Assembly (NCBI GenBank): GCA_030063045.1
Contig: JAQSEB010000034.1
Span: 2,046,001-2,110,000 of the forward strand
Source of the DNA: Pratylenchus scribneri
Taxonomy: Eukaryota; Nematoda; Chromadorea; Rhabditida; Pratylenchidae
Length of the DNA stretch: 64,000 nucleotides
Direction of reading: 5' to 3'
Shown here: in pieces, positions 1 to 11,340 of the stretch
Position numbering within the stretch: position 1 is the first letter of the stretch
Layout: every line of letters starts with the position of its first letter
Translations under genes and position numbers: made by a program
Notes under the pieces: generated by a model
What the model saw: only the letters and a program-made list of their open reading frames with translations
Databases searched by the model: none
What the model was told of the DNA's origin: nothing

Positions 1-1617
1 TGGTCAAGAAAAATTAAAATGAGTTTGAAAAAAACCTGGCGAATTTGCAGTGCGTTGAGATACTCCTCGAGTGCCTGTTCGAATTCATCCGCAACACTCA
101 TGCACTCACCCAATGCCATCAACACTTCCGATTTCCACTTGAGCCAATGTGGAGTTTGTTCTTGGCTGAAAATGAATAATTTTTAATTCAAATTTATTTT
201 ATTTTTTACTTCTCGCAAATTTTCCGCGCGACCTCAAGCCATTCCCATGCCGTTCGGATGTCATCATCAGCTTCGTCCTCCTCTTCCCCTGCCTTTTCTT
301 CTGCCCCACCATCACCGGCAACCACTTCTTGATATTTGGCCAACAATTCTGCGACTTCATTGGTTTCGGCGGATTTTTCTTCTTCGACTTCTTTGGATTC
401 GGCCAATTTCTCTTAAATTGATTAAATTAAATTTGACTTTTTCTCTTCATTTTTCTAAGGTGATTGGCTAGTTTTTAAAGATTTTATCCAAAAAATTTTA
501 ATTCAATGGTCCCCATTTACTTTAACAAATTGCAGAGATAAATTCCAGGTACTTTTCCGTTTTGTGACACCCTAATCAAAATTGAAGAAAATCATACCCT
601 AGGGGTAATTTTGGGTGCTGAACACGAATCTGAGCTTGAAACTAAGCTCAAGCAACACTTTGAACGTATTTAGGATTTCTATGCTGCGATCTCTGAACCC
701 TAATTCTAGTCTAAACTTTATCCTAAGTAGAAAACTTAGCATTATAAGTGAAAATAATTAAGGTCATAATCATAACTTTTTTATTTTTGAGTTTTATGCA
801 AAGCTAATGGTAGATTCGTGATCAGCTCACAAAGGCAAGTCGATTAAGTCATTTATTTGACCAAAAAAAGTTTCGACACTTTTTTCCTGCTTAGACCCAA
901 AGGGAGGAGACCCTTTACTTTTCCAACTTTAAATTTCACGTAACTCGCATCAATGACGTGATACGCAAAAAATAAGCTCAGATTAGTATTTAGCACCCAA
1001 AATTACCCTTAGGACATGATTTTCATCAATTTTGATTAGGGTGTCACAAAACGGAAAAGTACCAAATTCCATCCAACTTTTTATTATGATTTTAAAATAT
1101 TACCTCCTCCACCTTCCTGTTGACTGGCTTTCTCTTCTCCCTCCTCCGGCTTCTCTTCATCTTCCACCTCCTCTTCCTCCTCATCGTCAGCTTCATCTTC
1201 CTCATAAATCTTGTCCAATTCTTGCAATGGCGGTTGGTCGACAATTTGGGTGTTGAGGCGGGCAACTTCAATCAGTGTCTTCCCATAGTTCAATGCAGGA
1301 TGGAAGCATTCGGACGCAAATTCACCAAAGAACTCCGTACTGAATGATCCAAAATTAAAAAGAGAAAATTATTCGAAAACGTACGCTTTTCGCACCGCAG
1401 TTTCGTATTTGTCGGCCGCCTCACCGAAAGACTCAGCTTTGCTCAATTCTTTGGCCTCCTTCATCAATTGGCCAATCTCTTGCAAATTCCTATAAAATTT
1501 ATTTCTGAATGTTTTCGTAAATTATTTAATTTCTTACTTGACATGTTCCTCCGAATTAGTGATCACTTTACTTGAGCCGGCAACTTGGTCAGCATTCAAT
1601 TTGGATTCGTCAGACAT
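1..1617 (-). CDS. nasp: NASP-type histone chaperone (SHNi-TPR protein), 3' end outside window
   Basis: Likely binds histones H3/H4 (and linker H1) and delivers them for chromatin assembly in the nucleus. Exons, in order of transcription: 1538-1617, 1385-1489, 1104-1339, 210-411, 36-165, continuing past the left edge. The frame is open through every join. The N-terminal part reads as a TPR repeat (EAADKYETAVRKA, then FFGEFASECFHPALNYGKTL), the spacing known from NASP/Sim3/Hif1. A very acidic Glu/Asp run interrupts the next TPR, a hallmark of NASP, and further TPR-like helices follow (WEWLEVARKI; ALGECMSVADEFEQALEEYL). The start is the first ATG after an acceptor-like TTTTACAG about 50 bases upstream. 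The intron between the third and fourth exons is enlarged by a transposon-like element (548-1063). It lies 224 bases downstream of the AIMP2 gene on the same strand. Confidence 0.8.
548..1063. mobile_element. Long terminal-inverted-repeat element (516 bp) with 8-bp target duplication
   Basis: Both ends start with GGTACTTTTCCGTTTTGTGA and match each other in inverted orientation over about 90 bases with only a handful of mismatches. The element is flanked on both sides by AAATTCCA (540-547 and 1064-1071), a perfect 8-bp direct repeat. No transposase reading frame is visible, so it is a non-autonomous (MITE-like) DNA transposon. An 8-bp duplication fits the hAT, P or Merlin superfamilies; the GG tip is not the usual hAT tip, so I do not assign it. 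It sits in an intron of the NASP gene. Confidence 0.85.
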
Positions 1618-1841
1618 TTTTGTATTTGTTGTTCGCAAAATTGTGAAGTTTTCAAAATGCTGTAAAATTAGTAAATAAAATTGGATTATATTCAAAAATG
1701 ATTGATAGAAAATGAAATAAACATAACATAAAAAAATTATAATTGTTTTTAAATATTGCAATTTAACCAAAATATAATTAATCAACAATAAAAGACAAAG
1801 TCTGGGCAGATCAAAACAATAATCAATAATTCTCATCTCAT

Positions 1842-3212
1842 TTATAATGAATTCATTTGTCTTTTAAATTGCATAAAACTCTCATCCACTCTTTTCAACC
1901 ATAGTTGAACATTATTGGCCGCATTCACTTCTTTCCAATCCAAATAACCATTTTGATTTGAGAAGAGGCAACGAACAATAATATCGGCCAAACAAATTGC
2001 ATGATTGGAACTGGAAATAAATGCAAATTTAAACATTTTCGAGAAAAAAACCTGAGAAAATCATGGACACCCAAATAGGCACCGAGCTCCCGTGAAAATG
2101 AGTCAAAATTTTCACCAGCAAGTGCAGCAGTCAAAAGCCATTTATCTGTTTTGGAGGAAACCAAAACATCTTCGTTGGAATAAATGCCAAGTAATGTTCC
2201 AAGGAATTTCCATATGGCAATTTCACCCAAAATTTCAACATTTTCAATGTTAAGTCGCATCTCTAAAAACATAAATATATATTTTGTAAAAGAAAGCAAA
2301 TTTAAACCTGATTCATCATTGTAAACGGTTTTGATTTTGAGATGATGCTTTGGAATGGAATATTCGCCATCCGTATTGTCAGCAAATCGCACTTCTCTTT
2401 TCTTCCCAATGTCGTCGAAAATTTGAACCCAAAATTTGTCCTTTCCTCGAACTGTTAAGTACATCTCTCGGCCCAAATAATGTTCACGAATTGCCTTTGC
2501 CCCGTAATCATGAATGGGAAATGCGGGAGCAGTTGGTTGGATGTTTGCATGCACAAAGTTAGATGAATTCATTGGCAACTTTTTCAAGTAAAATTTTGGA
2601 TTCGTCGATTCTTCTTGTTGAGCATCAGGCTTCTCATCCATCGATTTAGGAGCGGAAGTCTCGACCAAATTTTTTGCAGCTTGACGCTTTTCTTTGCGCT
2701 CTTCCTTTTTTGATACTAAATTATAATTTTGTACATAAGATTATATAATTTTCAAACCTTTATCCTTTTTTGTTTGCTGATCGACATTTTTGTTTATTGA
2801 CCCATCCACCAATACGTTTTGTTTCGGAATTGAATTTTCAATGGCCTTGCAGTTAAGAGTCAGTACATCCTATAAATATAGAATGTTTGTTTATTACTAT
2901 TGCATTTTATATAACCTTTGATTTAGCGATGAATTTGTCCAGTCGTTTTGAAAGAATGAACAGTCGTTTGGTGACCTCTTCTTGATTTGCGTTTTCTTTG
3001 ACATTCTTCTCACTTTTTTGCTGTTGTGTTGAATTCTTGGAAACATTTGGTTTTGCAGTTTCCTCTTTTGCACAATTTAAACCATTTATTGTTGGAATAT
3101 TGTCAGCTTTATCGTTTCCTTCACATTCATGTTGATGATAACTTGGTAACATATAAATTATTTTGGCTGGTGCGACCACAAAATCAGTAGAATATGGTTT
3201 TATTTTATACAT
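1842..3212 (-). CDS. aimp2: AIMP2-like scaffold of the multi-tRNA-synthetase complex
   Basis: AIMP2 (p38) is the scaffold that holds aminoacyl-tRNA synthetases together in the cytosol. Exons: 2916-3212, 2758-2869, 2308-2715, 2052-2262, 1842-2010, giving 398 residues. The N-terminus MYKIKPY followed by YMLPSY is like the start of human AIMP2 (MYQVKPY, CMYRLPN). A leucine-heptad stretch follows (VTKRLFILSKRLDKFI), as in the part of AIMP2 that contacts lysyl-tRNA synthetase. The C-terminal half reads as a GST-C-like domain (GEIAIWKFLGTLLG; NVQLWLKRVDESF), also as in AIMP2. A Lys/Glu-rich linker (KKEERKEKRQAAKN) makes it longer than the 320-residue human protein. The start codon begins the only conserved N-terminal motif. 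Confidence 0.82.
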
Positions 3213-3895
3213 CCTTTTTTCAATATAATTATGCTGTGAAATTGAAATTGTTAAAATTGAAATTGTTACTCGTTAGCTATTTTTAATTTTGTTTTATTCT
3301 AATAACTTATGAGAATAGATAAAGGTTCTAGTTTTCTAGGATTTTTAAAATACCCCGATATTTCTAATTTCTTATTGTCCAATCTCTATTCTCTATTCAA
3401 TTCAATCGTCTTGGGTGTTGGGTATAGCGTCTAGGTATGTTTAAAAATCCAAACATGCATATTTTAGTTTTGTCATGGGGCTGCAAGCTGTGCTGGAGCT
3501 GGGGTGACTAAACTTGGCAATTGGCATTGCTTTTTCGAAAAAATGTCGTATTTTCCGTTTTCTTTTTCTCTCGATTTCACACACTATTTTTTTGACTACA
3601 CTTTGAAAAAAATCAATAGTCAAACAAAGCCAACTAGCATAGCAACTACTGTAGTGAAAAAATCAATAATTAAACAAAGCCAAAGCAAAGTATTGCATTT
3701 TTCATTTATCAAACAAAGTTCAAACCAAACATGTTTTAAAAATCATCAACACTTTTATCATTTTCAGATTCACAAGCAAATCCTACCTACTAAAACTAAA
3801 TCACTACGCTACACTAAGACTAAACACTAAACTAGCTAAAATTTTATTTTCTACTTCTTTCTTGTACAAGAAAAAAACAAAAAACTCATCACAAC
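3213..3895. promoter_or_regulatory. Divergent intergenic region between AIMP2 and the BEN-like gene
   Basis: These 683 bases separate divergently transcribed genes, so they should hold both promoters. They are AT-rich with no convincing coding frame. A short direct repeat is visible at about 3607-3640 and 3660-3690 (AAAAAATCAATA then CAAACAAAGCCAA). No other element is recognised. Confidence 0.4.
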
Positions 3896-6128
3896 ATGCC
3901 CACTTCGCTATCTTTACAAGATCTTCGACGAGGAGAAAAATTACATTTAAGAAATCAGCAGCAACAGAAACAGAATGATGATTATGGATATTACCATCAG
4001 CAGCAGCAATACATTCATCATGAACAAATAGAATTTATCGATGATTTTGATGACAATGAATTCGTCGAAGAAGACATTATTGAACAAGATTTGATTAATG
4101 CCAATGATGAAGATGTTGGAAGCAGCCAAGATGTGGATATTGAAGGTGTTATTAATATGTCAATACCGCCTACTACTCATGACATTCGGAATGTGCCAAT
4201 TGATGATCATTATGGAATAGATATTGGCTCTGAACAGGTTGTGGTCGAATCTGTAGATGTGGACGAAGAACATGCTCAAGAAGAACTCACCCAGCACCAG
4301 AAAATTGGATTTCATCAAAAAGAAAAGGCACAAAAAGGTTGGGATTATTTTAATAAATAATTATAAAATTAAAAATAAATAGATTGCAATAAAATTATTG
4401 AAATTGTGCCGCGCCGAGAGGATAAAATTGAAGAAAATATCAGAGAAGAAGGCACCTCTCAACATTTATTTCACCAATCTTTCGACGATGTTCCACTTTT
4501 TGAACATTCTCAAATTGGACTTAATGAATTTTCAACTGAATTTCTGGCACTCACCCGCAAACATCGATTACAACCCAAAGCCCGGGCAATTTTACTCGAT
4601 CTTCTCAGACAAGTTATGCCAAAAGGTTTTTAATTTATTAAATTTGTGTGATTATTTGATAATTTTAAAGAGAATTGTTGCCCATTAACTGTGGCAAATA
4701 TGCGAAAAATGGTGGCAAAAGATGGGCGGATGCATTGGTTTGGAACTGCATTAGGTTTATTAAGCATTTTTAAAATTAAAGTTAATTTTCATTTTAGGTT
4801 CTTCACTTCCCTCTACTTCAAAAACGATTGTTCGACCACAACAATCGCAAATTGTTTTGAGTCAATCCTCCTCCAAAATGCCATCAACTTCACAGAATTT
4901 ACCTTCTTCCGAATATCAATTGGATGGAGAATATCTGGAAGAGGAAATTATTGTTGATGATCGAAATGTTAATGTAATCAAACAGCAACAGCCCCGGCAC
5001 TATTCCGTCAACGACCCTTCCTTATTGGTAAATTTTAAATAAAATAATAGAAATTATTTTACCAAAAGAATATTGAAAATATCAAAACGGGAACGGGTCA
5101 TTATCATTACGATTCAGGGTTCAGCTTGTTTATACTAAACCCTCAACGATGCACCATTTGGTTTGGTATTTGGTAGTAGTGATTTGGTTTGCGTTTGACC
5201 AATTCAAAATATAATTTTAAGCCAAAAATGGGTATTGGTTTAAAGTTTAAACTGTTTATTACCCTTATGTACTTTTTCAACAAATTAAATACTAACATTT
5301 AAATAATAATTTTGTTTTTGATAAATTAAAGCCGAGAATTGTGGAAACAATAAATCATCTTTCCAATGAAATTGCCTATCTCCGATCGCAAATCGAATCT
5401 CAATCAAATGGAAATATATTTGGAACAGTCCGAAAATTGAACAAAAGAGTCACTGATGCACGATTTGGACTTCATGTATGCCCCAAAATTATTTAAAAAA
5501 ATTTTTTTTAATATTTAGATTTACAATGAGCACAACAAAAAAGTTCCACTCTCCCATCTGACAAATGAGGAAATTAAAAATACAGTTAAAATTAGCCGAA
5601 TGAATGGCAATCGATTGGTTTGTTTGAAAATATGATTTTAAAAACTCATAGTATTTAGATTTATGGAATGAATGACATCACCGAATTAGTCCTTGAAAAA
5701 GTCGATATTAGTGCATACATTCATAAGTAATTAAAATTAATTATTTAATTTAAAATTATTTAAATAATTTTTAGCCCAAGTTTATGTGGAAGAATCGTGG
5801 CTGATGCTTTATTCTCGCCAGAATATTTGGCCGACAAACACATTTTGGGCGAAGGACAAATTTCTTCTCGGACCCGTTTGGAAACACTTCCACCCGAAAT
5901 GACTGAATTATTTTATGGTAAAATTTAATTCTATGTAAATTACATAAATGTTTTAAAGATACTCTTCGCAAACTGGGAATTTCGCGAATTGTTGACGAAG
6001 ACCAAGAACATTGGCTTTATTTGGCTCGAGATGGCGTAAATCAACGAGCCCGGGATTTGAAGGCAAACAGAAAACGCAAATTCTATATTGATGATCAACC
6101 GTTGTTTGGCGATGAAGAACAATATTAA
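3896..6128 (+). CDS. BEN-domain-like nuclear protein
   Basis: Exons: 3896-4337, 4383-4625, 4671-4754, 4798-5027, 5332-5475, 5519-5617, 5659-5726, 5775-5917, 5959-6128; all joins keep frame. The N-terminal 150 residues are rich in Gln, Asp and Glu and look disordered. The C-terminal part contains a block (NPSLCGRIVADALFSPEYL, then HILGEG, then LPPEMTELFYDTL) that resembles BEN domains, which bind DNA or chromatin: a helix ending in a hydrophobic-F-S-x-E-x-L motif, a G-x-G turn and a final helix. The family call comes from that pattern only. The fourth intron (5028-5331) is longer than its neighbours and holds a copy of a dispersed GGTTTAA-rich repeat. The gene heads a closely spaced same-strand trio ending with mitochondrial L40. 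Confidence 0.5.
5070..5290. repeat. Dispersed GGTTTAA-rich repeat copy
   Basis: The stretch is rich in TTTGGTTT and GGTTTAAA words, like the copies near 29.2, 31.75, 32.3, 40.8 and 48.4-49.4 kb. It lies in an intron of the BEN-like gene. The match to the other copies is looser than among those copies themselves. Confidence 0.4.
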
Positions 6129-6329
6129 TTGGAAAATTCATTTAAATTTATTTAAAATTGAAAATTTTTGCCCACAATTTTTCATATTTCAAAATTGATA
6201 AATTTTTTTCGTTATTTTTTCCCTATTTATTTTTATTTATTTTGTTAATTCAATTTATTATCTTTGTTAAATATCTCATTGATCAATTATAAAATTTGTT
6301 TTTAATACCAAATTTTTAAGGTTCAAAAT

Positions 6330-7308
6330 ATGTTATTTCGAAGAGCCAATTTTTTGTTGAAAACCTTTCGATGGCAATTTTGCGCATTTCCAATTGGCAC
6401 ATCCTCATTCATTGCTTCTGCTCACAACCAAAGTCAACCATCCTCAAGCAGCAATTCTCTCCCACCAAAACCAAAATTACAACAAATTCCTGAAACTTAT
6501 CAAAATGCCTCGTCAAAAACATTGGATGAAGAGGAGGAAGAAGATCGCGAAAATTTGATTGAAATTAGGAAAGCTTTTGTGGATATGGTATGCTTATTTT
6601 AGTGATTAAATGTAAATAATTCAATTTTTAAAGATAAACAATTCCAAAAATACAAAAAGGATTTATGCCATTTTGCCATATTTACATTCTGGTGCACAAT
6701 TGGATGATCAAATCCGAGGGAAAAAGCTAAAGTTAGTCCATAATATTCTTTTTAAAATTAAATTTAATTATGCAGAAACCCCCAAGAAATTGCATTGCAT
6801 TTTGTCAAAATGAACGCGTGGAATTCAATCAAATATACATTTTTTGGCTATGATGTTTGTTTTTGGAATTAATTATGAAACTAATTTAACAATTTTTTAG
6901 GCATATTCTTCCGGAATTGTATGGAAAGAAAGCAAAATTGTTTTGATTCGACGAATTTACTGGAGAAGAGGAGGACAATATCGAATTTTCTCGAATTTTG
7001 CATATTTTTGGCGAGAAGCTTGGCGACGAATGGCGGATCCGATTGGCAGTCGGCAAAGAAGAAGAGAAAATCTTATGGTTTAATTTGATTTTATTTTTAA
7101 TAATGTTAAATTATTTTAGCTGAATACACAATTTACTGACGAATTTTTGGGAATTCATGTAAATGCAGAGGATGGATTGGTTGATCATATTGTTATGCGA
7201 AATATTTTTCAATCCGATTATGATTTTGTGAAGAAATTACAAATTGAAGAGGAAAAACAAAAGGAAGATGAAAATCAGAAAATGTCATCCACCGCTAAAA
7301 ATTGTTAA
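6330..7308 (+). CDS. Unknown protein with a mitochondrial-type presequence
   Basis: Exons: 6330-6587, 6634-6731, 6776-6854, 6901-7077, 7120-7308, giving 266 residues. I do not recognise the family. The N-terminus (MLFRRANFLLKTFRWQF) is basic and hydrophobic without acidic residues, which fits a mitochondrial targeting sequence. The middle is rich in aromatic and basic residues (YTFFGYDAYSSGIVWKE; IRRIYWRRGGQYRIF; AYFWREAWRRMADPIG) and no clear transmembrane helix is seen. The C-terminus is charged (EEEKQKEDENQK). The gene starts about 200 bases after the BEN-like gene, directly behind an acceptor-like TTTTTAAG, and ends about 150 bases before mitochondrial L40. Together these suggest a mitochondrial protein in a possible operon, but that is inference. 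Confidence 0.6.
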
Positions 7309-7456
7309 ATTTGATTATATTTTTATTTCAAAATGATTTAAGTATAAAATTTGTCAAATCTTTTGTAATTTAAATTGTTGTACCAAATATTCTCATTTTA
7401 TACTTTTAAAATTTAATTAAATTCTTAATTTTAAATTATTTTTTTAGCAGAGAAAA

Positions 7457-10400
7457 ATGTTTCGATTCTCCAAGGATTTTCTTCACAATATATCGACCCA
7501 AAATGGAAGAGGTTTTCACACCAGCACACCGCTTTTCTTCCATTTTATCAAAAGACAGGTATTTAATTGGAAATAATTTGATAAAATTTGAAAAAAATTG
7601 TAAAGGTGACGGTGGATCCGGAATTAGCAAAATTGCGAGAAAAACGAAAACGGAGGAAATTGGAAACAGCAATAATAAAATTGAAAGAATTTAGCAGGAA
7701 GCCAAAACCGGTCGAAGAAATTCAGATCGATATAAAATTGAGGAAAACAATTGAGACGAGAATAAGAGATATACCGGAAATTAGTGAAGAAGAGAGGCAA
7801 CGACGGATTATTCTGTTGAAGGCATATTCACGGTCAAGGGTCAGAATGGCGACGTGAGTCCATATTTAATTAATTATCCAATCTATAATCCAATCGATAA
7901 TTCAGAAGTGAAATTCAAGCGATTCATCAATCTATGGAACGTCAAAAGGCGGCACTCTCCTTGCTAAAGCATCTCTATCCCGAACTTTATGAAGCGGCAA
8001 TACAACCGGATGATAGCCTTTTGCCCTTTCAATTTGAAGGTCAGTATTTTTTTAAAGTTGATTTAGGCCTCGAGTATAAACAAAAAACTGGTTTAAAAAT
8101 GTGAAATTTTTCAGTTTGGCTATGTTAAACTTTTTCTTTTGAATTTTACTCTACCCAATGTTTTTGTGTTTTACCCCATTCTGATTTTTGTGTTTTTGCC
8201 CCATTCTGATTTTTATATTTTGCCCAATTCTGATATTTTGTGTTTTACCCCATTCTGATATTTTGTGTTTTGCCCCATTCTGATTTTTATATTTTGCCCC
8301 ATTCTGATTTTTATATTTTGCCCCATTCTGATATTTTGTGTTTTGCCCCATTCTGATTTTTATATTTTGCCCCATTCTGATTTTTGTGTTTTGCCCCATT
8401 CTGATTTTTGTATTTTGCCCCATTCTGATTTTTGTGTTTTGCCCCATTCTGATTTTTGTATTTTGCCCCATTCTGATTTTTATATTTTGCCCAATTCTGA
8501 TATTTTGTGTTTTGCCCCATTCTGATTTTTATATTTTGCCCCATTCTGATTTTTATATTTTGCCCCATTCTGATATTTTGTGTTTTGCCCCATTCTGATT
8601 TTTATATTTTGCCCCATTCTGATATTTTGTGTTTTACCCCATTCTGATATTTTGTGTTTTGCCCCATTCTGATTTTTATATTTTGCCCCATTCTGATATT
8701 TTGTGTTTTACCCCATTCTGATATTTTGTGTTTTGCCCCATTCTGATTTTTATATTTTGCCCAATTCTGATATTTTGTGTTTTGCCCCATTCTGATTTTT
8801 ATATTTTGCCCAATTCTGATATTTTGTGTTTTACCCCATTCTGATATTTTGTGTTTTGCCCCATTCTGATTTTTATATTTTGCCCCATTCTGATATTTTG
8901 TGTTTTACCCCATTCTGATTTTTATATTTTGCCCAATTCTGATATTTTGTGTTTTGCCCCATTCTGATTTTTATATTTTGCCCAATTCTGATATTTTGTG
9001 TTTTACCCCATTCTGATTTTTATATTTTGCCCCATTCTGATATTTTGTGTTTTACCCCATTCTGATTTTTATATTTTGCCCAATTCTGATATTTTGTGTT
9101 TTGCCCCATTCTGATTTTTATATTTTGCCCAATTCTGATATTTTGTGTTTTGCCCCATTCTGATTTTTATATTTTGCCCAATTCTGATATTTTGTGTTTT
9201 ACCCCATTCTGATATTTTGTGTTTTGCCCCATTCTGATTTTTGTATTTTGCCCCATTCTGATTTTTGTGTTTTTGCCCCATTCTGATTTTTGTGTTTTGC
9301 CCCATTCTGATTTTTGTATTTTGCCCAATTCTGATATTTGTTTTACCCCATTCTGATATTTTGTGTTTTGCCCCATTCTGATTTTTATATCTTGCCCCAT
9401 TCTGATTTTTGTTTATTGCCCCATTCTGATATTTTGTGTTTTACCCCATTCTGATATTTTGTGTTTTGCCCCATTCTGATTTTTATATTTTGCCCCATTC
9501 TGATATTTTGTGTTTTGCCCCATTCTGATTTTTATATTTTGCCCCATTCTGATTTTTATATTTTGCCCCATTCTGATATTTTGTGTTTTGCCCCATTCTG
9601 ATTTTTATATTTTGCCCCATTCTGATTTTTGTGTTTTGCCCCATTCTGATTTTTGTATTTTGCCCCATTCTGATTTTTGTGTTTTGCCCCATTCTGATTT
9701 TTGTATTTTGCCCCATTCTGATTTTTATATTTTGCCCAATTCTGATATTTTGTGTTTTACCCCATTCTGATATTTTGTGTTTTGCCCCATTCTGATTTTT
9801 ATATTTTGCCCCATTCTGATATTTTGTGTTTTACCCCATTCTGATATTTTGTGTTTTGCCCCATTCTGATTTTTATATTTTGCCCCATTCTGATTTTTAT
9901 ATTTTGCCCCATTCTGATTTTTGTGTTTTTGCCCCATTCTGATTTTTGTGTTTTGCCCCATTCTGATTTTTGTATTTTGCCCAATTCTGATATTTGTTTT
10001 ACCCCATTCTGATATTTTGTGTTTTGCCCCATTCTGATTTTTATATCTTGCCCCATTCTGATTTTTGTTTATTGCCCCATTCTGATTTTTTGTGTTTTGC
10101 CCCATTCTGATTTTTGTTTATTGCCCCATTCTGATTTTTTTTGTATTTTGCCCCATTCTGATTTTTTGTGTTTTACCCCATTCTGATTTTTTGTATTTTA
10201 CCCCATTCTGATTTTTTGTGTTTTGCCCCATTCTGATTTTTGTGTTTTTGCCTTTTGCCCCATTCTGATTTTTGTATTTTGCCCAATTCTGATTTTATTT
10301 TTGCCCCATTCTGATTTGTATTTTTCTCAAAATAGTTAGAATCAAAAATAAGGTTCAAAAATCAAATATAATCAATAATTTATTCATTTAATTAAGGTCC

Positions 10401-10761
10401 ACCATTAACACCGCCCATCGAGAATTACAAATCACCTGATGGCGAATTCACCGACATAACCAAACAATGGGTTCAACCAGTATTGCCTTTGTTGGACAAA
10501 AAGTTTGGAATTGGAAAATTGATCAAGGCACCGGCATTCCAAAAAGAACAGCAGGAAAGACAACAACATCAATCACCACAAAATGCACCGACGAAACCAT
10601 CTCCGGCTCCAAGCAAAGCCGAAGTTCAAAAACAACAACAAAAAGTTGAAACACCACCAACAAAAGGAGGCAAGGAACAGAAAAAGGAAGAAAAACCGGC
10701 AGCAACAGCAGCAGCGGCAGAACTAAAAAAGAAGGGAAAATTGAAGACGGCAACTGCTTGA
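7457..10761 (+). CDS. mrpl-40: Mitochondrial large ribosomal subunit protein mL40
   Basis: A component of the mitochondrial large ribosomal subunit. Exons: 7457-7558, 7606-7853, 7906-8039, 10397-10761. A presequence-like N-terminus is followed by a highly charged helix (LAKL then REKRKRRKLETAI). The segment ERQRRIILLKAYSRSR parallels human MRPL40 (ERRALLLKKWSLYKQQ). The block FQFEGPP, TPPIENYKSPDG, FTDITKQW is close to the human C-terminal signature (TPPIPNYQPPEG, YNDITKVY). Beyond that signature the protein carries about 90 extra residues rich in Lys, Gln, Ala and Pro that the human protein lacks. The signature is interrupted in the genome by a 2.36 kb intron filled with minisatellite; the other introns are under 60 bases. 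An acceptor-like TTTTTTAGCAG precedes the start. Confidence 0.88.
8150..10325 (-). repeat. Minisatellite array 1 (24-28 bp unit) in the mL40 intron
   Basis: About 2.2 kb of near-perfect tandem copies. Read on the minus strand the core is TCAGAATGGGGCAAAAT followed by a short A-rich spacer of variable length. Two spacer variants (ending ACAAAATA or ATAAAAA) alternate in patterns, and a long block near 8265-8600 recurs almost exactly near 9510-9800. This means larger segments were duplicated after the basic unit had diverged. The array has no coding role: since the unit is not a multiple of three, all frames stay open by accident. Confidence 0.97.
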
Positions 10762-11340
10762 GAAAATGATGATAATAATTTGAATTTCACATTTTAGAAA
10801 ACATATTTTAAATTGGCGAATAATAAATATTTAATTTTTTATGTTTTCTCAATCCAGCCATTTTCGATTTAATTTGAAAACTGGAAATGGAAATTCGATT
10901 CTAAAAATATTCACACTACCAAAATTAGAAGTTTGGCAAATCTTTTAATGCAATTAACGGCATTTCCGTTAGATCCAGCCAATTTTTTGGCATCCACTTT
11001 CTCTTTCGACCGTCATCCAATCCTGGGAAAATGAAGAAGGGCAATTGGATAAGGTGGATGGGCCCGGAAGGAAATTGAAGGGAAAAGGAGGAGCTCTCAT
11101 CCATCGTTGATTGTGCACTCTTGTGAAAATTGAGGGACGTTTAGTTTGGAATACGATAAGAGAAGAGCCTGAAGGAGGGAGAAGTGTGGACAAACAAATA
11201 TTGCGATGCAATTTCACCCTAAAGCTTAATGGGATTGGCGGGGCGGGTCATTCCCTTCCCTTAATTGGGCCATTTATTAGATTTGGTTCCGAGTTTTCAC
11301 AATCTTTTGATCCTAGTCTTCTAAAGTATTCTCTGAGAAA
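10762..11340. other. Intergenic region upstream of the NK-2 homeobox gene
   Basis: No gene recognised. AATAAA-type signals for the mL40 transcript lie near 10822. Around 11020-11180 there is a G/A-rich, higher-GC stretch that could be promoter or 5' leader of the homeobox gene. Short open frames on both strands have no recognisable features. Confidence 0.4.

Noticed and set aside
8150..10325. CRISPR array
   Set aside because: Units are direct tandem copies with no unique spacers, and the context is a eukaryotic intron.
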